DNA of 35,911 nucleotides from Planctomycetota bacterium. Lineage in GTDB: Bacteria > Planctomycetota > SZUA-567. Location: assembly GCA_031261425.1 (NCBI GenBank), contig JAISJR010000041.1, positions 1-35,911 of the forward strand, given 5' to 3'. Shown piece by piece: positions 23,605-31,371 of the stretch. The position numbers and the translations under genes are program-made. The notes beneath the pieces were generated by a model. That model saw only the letters and a list, made by a program, of their open reading frames with translations. It was not told the origin of the DNA and did no database searches. Positions within the stretch are counted from its first letter, which is position 1. Every line of letters starts with the position of its first letter.

Positions 23605-25038
23605 ATGAAAGTGGGACGTAGCATTAAGGCGGCGTGTGTCGCCGCCGCGGTGATGGCAGGGAGTGTGTTTGCCGGCGATGATGATTTGTCGGCGATGAAG
23701 TCGCAATTGGAAGCGATGAAAGCGGAGATGGCGGCGGTGAAAGCCGACTACGCGCAGTCGCAAGCGTTGCGTGGGCAAGCGGGCGGCGAACCGGAGGGCT
23801 TGCGGAGCGCCAACGGCAACGCGACTATCCGTATCGGCGGTGATTTCCGCGTCCGTTATACCACGGGTTGGTATTCGCGCAATCGTACCCCGTCTTCCGA
23901 CAGTTATTGGGTTCGTTCGCAGGGCGCGGGTTGGGGAATTGAAAAAGCGGCGTTGGATTTCCAAATTGACTTGTCGTGCGACACCTCGGCGCATATCGTT
24001 CTGCGCACCGAAGGCGGCGGCGGCGTCGGTCCGGGCGCTATCTTGGATAACGCTTATTGGCAATGGAAAAATGTCGGCGGTGTGCCGCTGACCTTGACGG
24101 TCGGTTTGGCGGGGACGCCGTTCGGGATGAACAACAACACCGATGTCGGCGGCTATGATTGGGGCGGCACCAACCGCTCGTTGATTACCGACGCTTTCGC
24201 CAAATATAGCGATGAGAAAATTGCCGGTGGTTTACCGAGTTTCAAAGGCACGAACACCGACTTGACGACGATTGGCGTTTTTGCGAAATACGCGCTGATT
24301 GAAGACCAGTTGTTCATTAAAGGCGGCATTTTCGCTGATGACGCTTGGACGAACAAGCACGGCTTACACAAAACCGGCACTACCGACTGGGGCGTGAATG
24401 ACCGCAATGAAATTCGTAACGTCGGCATCATCAACCACGTGGTTACGTTGGCTTACAATCCGTGCTTCATCGAGGGCTTGCACTTGGAAGCCGGTTATCA
24501 AGGCACGTTTGATAATGCGTACTACGGGAAGTATGTAGATGGAAAATTAAACCCCGCTGGCAATGAGGCGCAACGGAATAGTTACAGCCCGTCGTTTGAT
24601 TTGGCGGCGTCCTACAAAGTCAATGATAAATTGATTTTGGCGGCGGAAGGTGTGGTTACGTGGAATCCGGCAACGACGGATTACAATAGTGCCACCGGTG
24701 AATTTACCAATACGGCTGGCGGTTACACCGACAAATCGTATACTTATTCGATTTCGTTCACCGGTGATTACAACATTACCGAAAAGTTGATGATTGGCGC
24801 GGGCTTCGATATTGCCAATGCGAAACTTTACAGCGTTAACCGATTCGGCGGCGGCGATTTGTTCACTCAGCAATATCGGGCGAGCGTTGGTGCGCGGTAT
24901 GCGTTCGGCAACGGTTTGTATTTGCAGGCGCAATACTATCACGAATGGGCGCCTTGGACGGTTGCCGGTGGCACTCACGGCGATGACTACACCCGTCAAG
25001 CCGACGTGATTTTGCTCCAAACCGGTTACACGTTCTAA
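23605..25038 (+). CDS. Outer-membrane porin with N-terminal coiled coil
   Basis: 477 residues from the ATG at 23605, seven bases after AAGGAG; the ATG at 23599 is too close to that site. Signal peptide MKVGRSIKAACVAAAVMAG with cleavage after SVFA. A short coiled coil (DLSAMKSQLEAMKAEMAAVK) may trimerise the protein or reach to peptidoglycan. The rest is a beta-barrel of alternating strands, closing in LLQTGYTF with the terminal Phe needed for insertion. It is a paralogue of the minus-strand porin at 14105-15346. Its codon choice is less extreme than the neighbours and its ribosome site is strong, so it may be highly expressed. A strong terminator follows. Confidence 0.88.
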   Translation: MKVGRSIKAACVAAAVMAGSVFAGDDDLSAMKSQLEAMKAEMAAVKADYAQSQALRGQAGGEPEGLRSANGNATIRIGGDFRVRYTTGWYSRNRTPSSDSYWVRSQGAGWGIEKAALDFQIDLSCDTSAHIVLRTEGGGGVGPGAILDNAYWQWKNVGGVPLTLTVGLAGTPFGMNNNTDVGGYDWGGTNRSLITDAFAKYSDEKIAGGLPSFKGTNTDLTTIGVFAKYALIEDQLFIKGGIFADDAWTNKHGLHKTGTTDWGVNDRNEIRNVGIINHVVTLAYNPCFIEGLHLEAGYQGTFDNAYYGKYVDGKLNPAGNEAQRNSYSPSFDLAASYKVNDKLILAAEGVVTWNPATTDYNSATGEFTNTAGGYTDKSYTYSISFTGDYNITEKLMIGAGFDIANAKLYSVNRFGGGDLFTQQYRASVGARYAFGNGLYLQAQYYHEWAPWTVAGGTHGDDYTRQADVILLQTGYTF

Positions 25039-25040
25039 CC

Positions 25041-25088
<48 letters not shown>

Positions 25089-25091
25089 TTA

Positions 25092-25126
25092 CGGACGCGC
25101 AATCAAATGCGCGTCCGGTTTTTTTT
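25092..25126 (+). terminator. Rho-independent terminator of the porin
   Basis: Perfect 10-bp stem CGGACGCGCA / TGCGCGTCCG with loop ATCAAA, then GT and a run of T. It is preceded by a half A-family arm (25041-25088). Confidence 0.92.
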
Positions 25127-25132
25127 GCCTGT

Positions 25133-25374
25133 CGCCGCGAAGCGGCAGAGCATAACAGCCCAGCCCAAAGGAAAATCGGCACTATCGATTTTCCGGCGGG
25201 CTGGGTTAATGGCGCATCAATTTTCACCGCGCCCTGCAAGGGCAGTGGAAATTTTTGCATTGCCCTTTCAGGGCGTCATCTTTTTGCCGTTCGCCAACCC
25301 AGCCCGTCGCGAAAAATCAATAACGCTGATTTTTCGCTGTGGGCTGGGCTGTTACGCCTTGCCGCTTCGCGGCG
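25133..25374. repeat. F3: multi-hairpin palindromic element
   Basis: Begins CGCCGCGAAGCGGC and ends GCCGCTTCGCGGCG. Inside: TAACAGCCCAGCCC ... GGGCTGGGTT, GCCCTGCAAGGGC, TGCCCTTTCAGGGC, AACCCAGCCC ... GGGCTGGGCTGTTA, with inner stems GGAAAATC/GATTTTCC and AAAAATCA/TGATTTTT. Confidence 0.85.
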
Positions 25375-25418
25375 ACGGTCGGCGGAAATAATCTTTTCGC
25401 CAACCCATTACCCGTGAA

Positions 25419-25424
25419 TATAAT
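25419..25424 (+). promoter_or_regulatory. Candidate -10 box for the retropepsin-like gene
   Basis: TATAAT lies 38 nt before the ATG at 25462, with no convincing -35 box. Confidence 0.35.
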
Positions 25425-25461
25425 CCAAACTCATCAAAACCAAAAATTAGGAGGGAAAACC

Positions 25462-25878
25462 ATGGGACACGTCTATGCGGAAATCGCGTTGTCGAATTAC
25501 CGTGATGAGATTGCCGTGGAAGAGGGGCGTATGCGTGAAAACGAAGTTCGGCAATTAACGGTGCGGTCGTTAGTCGATTCCGGTTCGACCTTGTTGGCGA
25601 TTACGCCGAAAGAACAAGCGCGACTCTGCTTGGCGAAACAACGCGAGGAATTTTTCGGAACCGCGGACAATCGCGAAGTTGCCTGCGAGGTGGTCGGTCC
25701 GGTCAAGGTGCGCTTCAAAAATCGCGAATCGATTTGCGACGCGGTGGTTATTCCCGACACCGACGAAGTCCTGCTCGGCGCGATTCCGATGGAAGAAATG
25801 AACCTCGTCATTTACCCCGACGAAGGACGCCTCGACGTGAATCCCAAGCGCCGCGTCGCGCGCATCGGGTTGCGGTGA
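25462..25878 (+). CDS. Retropepsin-like (clan AA) aspartic protease-fold protein
   Basis: 138 residues from the ATG at 25462, with AGGAGGG about seven bases upstream. The signature is SLVDSGSTLLAITP (catalytic-type DSGST) near residues 39-52, followed by hydrophobic strands and the flap-like DEVLLGAIPMEEMNLVIYP segment, matching the single-domain clan AA aspartyl protease family found in many bacteria. Such proteins would work as dimers, each giving one Asp. Substrate unknown; no toxin or partner gene is next to it. It is convergent with the nucleoside phosphorylase gene, only five bases apart. Confidence 0.82.
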   Translation: MGHVYAEIALSNYRDEIAVEEGRMRENEVRQLTVRSLVDSGSTLLAITPKEQARLCLAKQREEFFGTADNREVACEVVGPVKVRFKNRESICDAVVIPDTDEVLLGAIPMEEMNLVIYPDEGRLDVNPKRRVARIGLR

Positions 25879-25883
25879 TTTGT

Positions 25884-26702
25884 TCACCGCCCCGCCACCA
25901 ACTCGCCAATCAATTCTCGCATAATGCCGGATGCTTTTTCCGCGCCGGCGATGATTTCCGCGAGCGAGGTTACCGCTTGCGCGTCGGGATTGTTGATATT
26001 GGTGATTGCCGACAAGCCGACGATTTTCACGCCCGCCTGCGCCGCCGCGATGGCTTCCATCACCGTGGACATCCCGACGGCTTGCGCGCCGAGCATTTTA
26101 TACATTCGCGATTCGGCGGGCGTGTCGAGTTCCGGTCCGTGCGTGCCGATATACACGCCGCAATGGAGCGGGATTTTTTTTGCCGCCGCGTAATTTTGCA
26201 AATGCGCGTCCGCGTCCCAGACCCGCGCCATATCGGGGAAGCGCTCGCCCCAATCGGCGTGGTGTTCGCCGGTGAGCGGGCTTTTGCCCGTGGCGTTGAT
26301 GTGGTCGCGAATGAGCATCACGTCGCCGACCTGGTAAGACAAATCCAGTCCGCCGGCGGCGTTGGTGATGATAAGTTTTTTCATTCCGGCTTGCGCCAGT
26401 GCGCGAATGGGCGCCGCGATGGCGTCCGGCGCGTAGCCCTCGTATAAGTGAAAACGTCCGCGCAAAACGAACACGCGCCGCCCGCGCCATTCGCCCCAAA
26501 CGAGTTCGCCGGCGTGACTGCTGACGGTCGAAACCGGAAAGCCGATTTCCGCGTAAGCGGCGCGACCGGCGATTTGCAGGTCGGCGGCGAGGTCGCTCAA
26601 ACCGGTGCCGGCGATGACGCCGATTGCCGGCAACCCGCCGGTGAGAGCGGATAATTTTTCGCGGCTCCGCGCGATTTTTTCGAGTTGGACGGCGAGGGGC
26701 AT
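25884..26702 (-). CDS. Purine nucleoside phosphorylase (trimeric, PNP/MTAP family)
   Basis: 272 residues from the ATG at 26702, which has AAGGAGG eight bases upstream. The enzyme cleaves purine nucleosides with phosphate to the free base and ribose 1-phosphate in purine salvage. Motifs: IAGTGLSDLAADL at about 28, HAGELVWGEW, LRGRFHLYEGYAP, the phosphate/base-site TNAAGGLDLS near 112, THGPELDTPAESRM, GMSTVMEAIAAAQAG and the base-binding TNINNPDA. Length and motifs match the trimeric inosine-guanosine type. An F-family repeat lies upstream. Confidence 0.93.
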   Translation of the reverse strand: MPLAVQLEKIARSREKLSALTGGLPAIGVIAGTGLSDLAADLQIAGRAAYAEIGFPVSTVSSHAGELVWGEWRGRRVFVLRGRFHLYEGYAPDAIAAPIRALAQAGMKKLIITNAAGGLDLSYQVGDVMLIRDHINATGKSPLTGEHHADWGERFPDMARVWDADAHLQNYAAAKKIPLHCGVYIGTHGPELDTPAESRMYKMLGAQAVGMSTVMEAIAAAQAGVKIVGLSAITNINNPDAQAVTSLAEIIAGAEKASGIMRELIGELVAGR

Positions 26703-26747
26703 CGGGGAACCTCCTTGTAAGAGCAATTAACAATTAAGAATTGTGAC

Positions 26748-26954
26748 CGCCGCGAAGCGGCAGTGCGTAACAGCCCAGCCCAAAGGAAAATCGGCTCTAT
26801 GATTTTCCGGCGGGCTGGGTTAGCGTTGCCGGAAAAAACGCGCTCTGTAAGAGCAGTGGAAATTTTTTGCCTTGCCCTTGCAGGGCGCGTATTTATGGGC
26901 GACTTTTTTCCCAGCGCGTTGCGCTGGGCTGTTACGCGCCGCCCCTGCGGGGCG
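26748..26954. repeat. F4: multi-hairpin palindromic element
   Basis: CGCCGCGAAGCGGC, CAGCCCAGCCC ... GGGCTGGG with GGAAAATC/GATTTTCC inside, GCTCTGTAAGAGC, TGCCCTTGCAGGGC, CCCAGCGCGTTGCGCTGGG with CTGTTACGC, and GCCCCTGCGGGGC. It is the inverse of F2 in layout, upstream of the nucleoside phosphorylase. Confidence 0.85.
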
Positions 26955-27032
26955 TTTTCAAGGAGTTTTATTTTTCTCAAATTGAGAAACAAACGGATTC
27001 TACGGCGGGCAAAAACCGGCGCAATTCCATAC

Positions 27033-27059
27033 TTGCAATAAATTTCCCGTCGTTACAAT
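27033..27059 (+). promoter_or_regulatory. Candidate promoter of tRNA-Asn
   Basis: TTGCAA and TACAAT are 15 bases apart (16 if the first box is read as CTTGCA), with the -10 box ending 26 nt before the tRNA. Confidence 0.45.
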
Positions 27060-27085
27060 ACGCGCCGTTTGACTTTTACGCGCGT

Positions 27086-27158
27086 TCCTCTGTAGCTCAG
27101 TTGGTAGAGTAGCGGACTGTTAATCCGCCTGTCGCAGGTTCGAGTCCTGCCGGAGGAG
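27086..27158 (+). tRNA. tRNA-Asn (anticodon GTT)
   Basis: 73 nt. The acceptor stem is TCCTCTG with CGGAGGA (one T.G wobble). The D-arm carries AGCTCAGTTGGTAGAG. The anticodon stem GCGGA/TCCGC encloses loop CTGTTAA with anticodon GTT at 27119-27121. The T-arm has GCAGG TTCGAGT CCTGC and the discriminator is G. The CCA end is encoded at 27159-27161. Confidence 0.97.
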
Positions 27159-27213
27159 CCAAAAATTCACGCCCGGTTTTTGCGGAGAATTCCGTGAAAA
27201 TCGGGATTTTTTA

Positions 27214-27354
27214 TTAGAGTTTAGAGTTAAGAGTTGAGAGTTTAGAGAGTGGAGTTTTATCTTTAAGACGCGCGAAGCGCAACCACTGCTCAACTCTGAA
27301 CTCTGAACTCTGAACTCTAAACTCTAAACTCTAAACTCTAAACTCTAAACTCCC
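27214..27354. repeat. A-family heptamer hairpin, copy 5 (inverted), directly before the ABC ATPase start
   Basis: The left arm uses AGAGTTT words, the core is inverted (GCGCGAAGCGCAACCACTGC), and the right arm runs as consecutive AACTCTA 7-mers for about 50 bp, up to three bases before the ATG at 27356. Confidence 0.9.
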
Positions 27355-27355
27355 G

Positions 27356-28075
27356 ATGCCCATTTTACAAATTACCGGCGCTTGTTTCGGCTACGGCGGA
27401 CGCGCCGTGTTGCACAACGTTAATCTGACGGTCGAAGCCGGCGATTATCTGTGCGTCGTCGGCGAAAACGGTTCGGGTAAAAGCACTCTCGTCAAAGGCA
27501 TTTTGCAACTGTTGCCGCCGCAACCCGGGACGGTGCGCTACGACGGCGTAACTTTTCGCGAGGTCGGTTATTTGGCGCAGGACGCCGCCCCGCGCGCCGA
27601 TTTTCCGGCGGGCGTTTTTGAAATTGTCCTTTCCGGTCGGTTGGGCAGTCGCGGCTTTTTGCCGTTTTATTCGCGGGCGGACAAACGGCTCGCCGCGGAA
27701 AATTTGGCGGTTCTCGGCATCGCCGATTTGCGCGACCGCTGTTTTCGCGAACTTTCCGGCGGGCAGGCGCGGCGGGTGTTGCTGGCGCGCGCGCTCACCG
27801 CGTCGCAAAAATTGTTGATTTTAGACGAGCCGGCGGCGGGCTTCGACCCGCTCGTTTCCGCCGAAATGCACCGCCTGCTGAAAAAAATTAACGCCGAATT
27901 GGGCGTTACGATAATTATGGTGTCGCACGACTTGTCCGCGGCGATGGACTGCGCCAAACATATTTTACACCTCAAAAACCGCCCGCTGTTTTACGGCGCC
28001 GCCGCCGATTATCGGCGGTCGGCGGTCGGTCGGGCGTTTTTGGAACACCAACCCGAAAAATGCGAAAATGACTAA
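27356..28075 (+). CDS. Metal ABC transporter ATP-binding protein (ZnuC/MntB type)
   Basis: 239 residues. It powers metal-ion import together with the permease encoded at 28260. Walker A GENGSGKST at about 38-46, Q-loop GYLAQDA, signature LSGGQARRVLLARAL, Walker B LLILDEPAAGFDP, and the H-loop VSHDLSAAMDC are all present. Size and the CVVGENGSGKSTLVKG context fit the ABC-3 (Zn/Mn) importer group. No ribosome site can be seen: the A-family repeat runs up to three bases before the ATG. The substrate-binding protein gene is missing from this window, and a C-family repeat separates ATPase from permease. Confidence 0.92.
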   Translation: MPILQITGACFGYGGRAVLHNVNLTVEAGDYLCVVGENGSGKSTLVKGILQLLPPQPGTVRYDGVTFREVGYLAQDAAPRADFPAGVFEIVLSGRLGSRGFLPFYSRADKRLAAENLAVLGIADLRDRCFRELSGGQARRVLLARALTASQKLLILDEPAAGFDPLVSAEMHRLLKKINAELGVTIIMVSHDLSAAMDCAKHILHLKNRPLFYGAAADYRRSAVGRAFLEHQPEKCEND

Positions 28076-28087
28076 TTTAGAGCAAGA

Positions 28088-28256
28088 GATTCGTCCACGA
28101 ATTACACGAATGAAAGAGCAATTGCGGTAAGAAAAAATTTGGAAAGCCCACTAACCTTCGCTTTGCTCGGTTTCGTGTTAATTCGTCTAATTCGTGTTAA
28201 TTCGTGTTAAGTTCTTTTCGTGTTGTGGCTTCTCTTTTTTTGGCGCGTAACGTGAG
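28088..28256 (+). repeat. C-family repeat copy 2
   Basis: TCGTCCACGAATTACACGAA at the left, then GTTTCGTGTTAATTCGTCTA-type words, GTTAAGTTCTTTTCGTG, GTGGCTTCTC, a T-tract, and GCGCGTAACGTGAG at the right, ending next to the permease start. Confidence 0.8.
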
Positions 28257-28259
28257 TTA

Positions 28260-29090
28260 ATGATTGAAACGCTGACCGAAATGTTTTCGTATCCGTTTTT
28301 AGCGCGGGCGGTCGTCGTCGGCGCGTTGGTTTCGCTGTGCGCGTCGTTGCTCGGCGTGTCGCTGGTGTTAAAGCGTTATTCGATGATTGGCGACGGTCTC
28401 TCGCACGTCGGTTTCGGCGCGCTGGCGGTCGCGACCGCGCTCAATGTCGCGCCGCTCGTCGTGGCGATTCCGGTGGTCGTCGGCGCGGCGTTTTTGTTGT
28501 TGCGGCTGAACGACCGGAGTCAAATCAAAGGCGACGCGGCGATTGCGCTGATTTCGACGAGTTCGCTCGCGATTGGCGTCGTCGTGATTTCGCTGACGAC
28601 CGGTATGAACGTCGATGTCTTCAATTATTTGTTCGGCAGTATTTTAACGACGAGCGCCGGCGATATGTATTTGAGCGTGGTTCTGTCCATCGTGGTGCTG
28701 GGGCTGTTCGTCGTGTTTTACCACAAAATTTTCGCCATCACGTTTGACGAGACCTTCGCCCGCGCGACCGGCGTGCGGGTCAACGCCTACAATATGTTGA
28801 TTGCCTTTTTGACCGCGATTACGATTGTGCTGGGGATGCGGATGATGGGGGCGATGCTGATTTCGGCGCTGATTATTTTTCCGGCGCTGACGGCGATGCG
28901 GCTCGGCAAAAAATTTTTGAGCGTAACCGTCGGCGCGGCGCTAATCGCGCAATTCTGCTTTTTCAGCGGCGTAATCATTTCATACCTCCGCGCCACTCCG
29001 ACCGGCGCGAGCGTGGTGATGATGAATATCTTTTGCTTCTTGGCGGCGGCGGCGGCGCAGTGGTATTTGTGTAGGAGAGTTAAGAGTTGA
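28260..29090 (+). CDS. Metal ABC transporter permease (ABC-3 / ZnuB family)
   Basis: 276 residues, ATG at 28260. About eight hydrophobic helices cover nearly the whole length. The family signature appears as SLCASLLGVSLVLKRYSMIGDGLSHVGFGA across residues 26-55, with ATPase-contact DGLSH, and later MRMMGAMLISALIIFPALTAM. It should form a dimer that takes up Zn2+ or Mn2+ with the ATPase encoded upstream. The last four residues (RVKS) and the TGA stop are formed by the start of an A-family repeat, so the C-terminus is repeat-derived. Confidence 0.92.
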   Translation: MIETLTEMFSYPFLARAVVVGALVSLCASLLGVSLVLKRYSMIGDGLSHVGFGALAVATALNVAPLVVAIPVVVGAAFLLLRLNDRSQIKGDAAIALISTSSLAIGVVVISLTTGMNVDVFNYLFGSILTTSAGDMYLSVVLSIVVLGLFVVFYHKIFAITFDETFARATGVRVNAYNMLIAFLTAITIVLGMRMMGAMLISALIIFPALTAMRLGKKFLSVTVGAALIAQFCFFSGVIISYLRATPTGASVVMMNIFCFLAAAAAQWYLCRRVKS

Positions 29091-29166
29091 GAGTTGAGCA
29101 ATGGTTGCGCTTCGCGCGTCTTAAAAATAAAACTCCACTATCTAAACTCTAAACTCTAATCTCTAA
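29076..29166. repeat. A-family heptamer hairpin, copy 6
   Basis: AGAGTTAAGAGTTGAG-type words overlap the permease stop; then GGTTGCGCTTCGCGCGTC, AACTCCACT, and complementary words to the upstream of the next promoter. Confidence 0.8.
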
Positions 29167-29171
29167 CGCTC

Positions 29172-29200
29172 TTGCGTCCTTAACTTTAACGACTTACAAT
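29172..29200 (+). promoter_or_regulatory. Candidate promoter of the LolA/LolB-like lipoprotein
   Basis: TTGCGT and TACAAT are exactly 17 bases apart, 34 nt before the ATG at 29235. Confidence 0.5.
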
Positions 29201-29234
29201 CCGCCGTCTCGGCAAATTATTTTCGGGAAAATTT

Positions 29235-30086
29235 ATGCGTAGTCGGGCGATTACTCTCTTCCTTCTCGGCGCGGTCGCGCTCACGACCGCTTGCGCGCCG
29301 GCATTGCGCGCGCCGAGCGAGCCGGCGCCGGCGTCGGTTACCGACCAATACGGCAAAGAAATGCTCGCGGCGGCAATCAACGCGCGGGCGGCGGTGGAAA
29401 CGCTCGTCGCCAAAGGCGATATGCGGATTCAAGACCGCGCCAATAAATTTTCGCTCGGCGCGCAAATCGACCAGATGGCGGCGGTTTATCCCGACCGCTT
29501 GCGGCTGAAAACCTCCAAATTAGCCGGCGCCGTCGAGGCGTTTGACATATTGATGCGCGACAACAACATCGCGTTTTTCGTGCCGCGCCACAACACGTTG
29601 TATGTCGGCACCGTCGGACAACTCAAACAGGCGCAGGGCGGCTTAAATTTCTCGCCGGAAATTATGCTTGACCGCTTATTGCACGGCAGTCGCCCGTTGC
29701 TGAATTACGAATGGCGAATCGGCGGTCGCGATAATAAATCGCTGACGTTGGAGCAAATTCACCGCCCCGACGGCAATTATTTGCGCGTAACGTTAGACCC
29801 GCGGCAAAAAGTCATCCTCCGCGTCGCTTACCTCAATCCGGCGGGCGGCGAGTATTTCGTCGAAGAATACGACAATTATCGCGCGCTGAACGGCGGCTTG
29901 TTTCCGACGCGCTTCGCGTTGTTGTGGGGCGACGAGCGGTTTGTGCGCTTCAATTTGAAAGACGTGGAATTAGGGCGCTCGGCGGCGGCGCTCGGCGAAG
30001 CGTTCGCCGGCATTGATAATTTGGATATGGAGCGCGTAACGCGCCAGCCGTTGCAAGACGCGCGGGTGGACAGCGACGAGCAATAG
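29235..30086 (+). CDS. Lipoprotein, LolA/LolB-like (DUF4292-like)
   Basis: 283 residues. The signal peptide MRSRAITLFLLGAVALTTAC ends at Cys20 in a lipobox. The rest is a half-barrel-like chain of beta strands: VAKGDMRIQDRANKFSLGAQ, YPDRLRLKTSKLAG, FFVPRHNTLYVGT, TRFALLWGDERFVRFNLKDVEL. This is the pattern of the LolA/LolB and DUF4292 families, which carry or receive lipids and lipoproteins at the outer membrane. It has a promoter of its own. The stop TAG is supplied by the next A-family repeat. Exact family membership is not certain. Confidence 0.7.
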   Translation: MRSRAITLFLLGAVALTTACAPALRAPSEPAPASVTDQYGKEMLAAAINARAAVETLVAKGDMRIQDRANKFSLGAQIDQMAAVYPDRLRLKTSKLAGAVEAFDILMRDNNIAFFVPRHNTLYVGTVGQLKQAQGGLNFSPEIMLDRLLHGSRPLLNYEWRIGGRDNKSLTLEQIHRPDGNYLRVTLDPRQKVILRVAYLNPAGGEYFVEEYDNYRALNGGLFPTRFALLWGDERFVRFNLKDVELGRSAAALGEAFAGIDNLDMERVTRQPLQDARVDSDEQ

Positions 30087-30208
30087 AGTTGAAGAGTTGA
30101 GAGTTCAGAGTTCAGAGTTGAGAGTTGAGCAGTGGTTGCGCTTCGCGCATATTGAAAATAACTCCACTGCTAAACTCTAATCTCTCAACTCTAAACTCTC
30201 AACTCTAA
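30084..30208. repeat. A-family heptamer hairpin, copy 7
   Basis: Starts in the TAG stop of the lipoprotein gene. AGAGTTG/AGAGTTC words, GGTTGCGCTTCGCGCA, AACTCCACTGC, then TAAACTCTAATCTCTCAACTC-like complementary words. Confidence 0.85.
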
Positions 30209-30246
30209 TCACAGGTTGGCGGACGAATAAACGAAAGGGTAAAATT

Positions 30247-30570
30247 ATGACTAAAAATGAAATTGCCTTGAAAATTACCGACGAAATGAACGGTTTGGTG
30301 CCGGCGCAACAGGTCAAGGAAATCGTGCAACGGACGTTAGACGAAATTATCGCGGTGTTGGTCAACGAGAAGCGGTTGGAATTGCGGAATTTCGGCGTGT
30401 TTGAGGTTCGTCGGCGCAAAGCCCGCAAAGCCCGTAACCCGAAAACCGGCGAAAAGGTCTATTTGGAAGAACACAACGTCGTGATGTTTTCCGCCGGTAA
30501 AATTATGTCCGAAAAAATCGGCGGCATCATCCGCACCGCCAAAAAACCGCCGGTCGGCGCGGGGAAATGA
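30247..30570 (+). CDS. HU/IHF-family DNA-binding protein
   Basis: 107 residues from the ATG at 30247, with AAAGGG about eight bases upstream. It is a small histone-like protein that bends DNA as a dimer. N-terminal helices (TKNEIALKITDEMNGL, then IVQRTLDEIIAVL), the conserved LELRNFGVFEVRRRKARKARNPKTGE strand-and-arm segment with the DNA-intercalating RNPKTGE tip, and the KIMSEKI end are all typical. It has a 10-residue C-terminal extension. With so many palindromes in this genome, an IHF-like bender could matter to their folding (inference). Confidence 0.95.
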   Translation: MTKNEIALKITDEMNGLVPAQQVKEIVQRTLDEIIAVLVNEKRLELRNFGVFEVRRRKARKARNPKTGEKVYLEEHNVVMFSAGKIMSEKIGGIIRTAKKPPVGAGK

Positions 30571-30608
30571 TACGGTAGAGTTGTTTGATAACCATCCTAA
30601 ATGTATTG

Positions 30609-30631
30609 CCGTCGGCTTTAGCCGACGGTTT
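30609..30631 (+). terminator. Terminator-like hairpin after the HU gene
   Basis: Perfect CCGTCGGC / GCCGACGG stem with loop TTTA, then TTT. Short T-tail, so efficiency is uncertain. Confidence 0.6.
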
Positions 30632-30647
30632 AAGGCGCAGTTTCCAT

Positions 30648-30679
30648 AAAAAAACCCGCCGCCCGAAGGCATTGCGGGG
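30648..30679 (-). terminator. Terminator of the minus-strand NrdD-like gene
   Basis: On the minus strand a CCCGC...GCGGG-type hairpin with an internal GCCTTCGGGC is followed by seven T residues. Confidence 0.65.
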
Positions 30680-30761
30680 ACGGCATTTCGCCGCGTGGAT
30701 GAGTGTATTATCGTCATAACCGGCAGAAGTCAAGCACAAATTTTCGGCGGCAAGCCATAAT

Positions 30762-31079
30762 TTAACCGGCGACCGGCAGGACGTAATTGCCGCGTTCGCG
30801 GTCGTGGAGTTCGCCGATTTTCGACTTATTCCAGTTGTCGATGCGCGAGAAATAGCCGACGACGCGCGTCATATGTTGCAAAACCACCGGCTCGCGCTTG
30901 CCGAGCAAGACCTCTTCGACAATTTCCCAGTTCGCCCGCAAAATCGCGGCAATCGGCAGACACGTCGCAATCCCGCTTTTGTGCCGCACCACCACCGACG
31001 GCGCGTCGCCGCGATTGACGCTTTCGCCGGTCAAGTCCGGGTGCCGCTCGACTTTTTCGTAAAATTCCATCATTTCCAT
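30762..31079 (-). CDS. Small protein resembling the C-terminus of anaerobic ribonucleotide reductase (NrdD-like)
   Basis: 105 residues. The ATG at 31079 is preceded by AAGGAG about eight bases upstream; a longer reading frame lacks a site. The last third (MTRVVGYFSRI, then NWNKSKIGELHDRERGNY) matches the end of NrdD, where a VxRxxGYxxxxxWNxGKxxELxDR pattern closes the glycyl-radical enzyme. The front half (VVVRHKSGIATCLPIAAILRANWEIVEE) is not the NrdD catalytic domain. No glycyl radical loop (RVxGY) of the catalytic kind and no CxxC zinc site are present. Small stand-alone NrdD-like proteins are annotated in several phyla with unknown function. Confidence 0.65.
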   Translation of the reverse strand: MEMMEFYEKVERHPDLTGESVNRGDAPSVVVRHKSGIATCLPIAAILRANWEIVEEVLLGKREPVVLQHMTRVVGYFSRIDNWNKSKIGELHDRERGNYVLPVAG

Positions 31080-31371
31080 TTTGGCGCTCCTTTTCGATAA
31101 AAAAGTTAATGGTTGGGTAATCGGCAAGAGTAATAAATTCGAGGATAAGTTATTTTTTACCATCTGCCGGCAAACCACAATTTATAGCGGTTGTCCGGCA
31201 AAACCGCCGCGTATGTAGTATCGAACCGAAAGGGCGCGAAGTTTATCGTTCCGCCCAAAGTTGTCAAGGGCGGCAAAATCAATAGACCTGAACCGCGCCT
31301 TTGTCCATGAAAGGCACGAAAAACGCGAAAGAGCCGGAATTTCTTTTCCCTTTTCCCCTAACCCCTTGCCG

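Noticed and set aside
27313-27354. CRISPR or telomere-like array of AACTCTA units
   Set aside because: The units are contiguous 7-mers without spacers and form one arm of the A-family hairpin.
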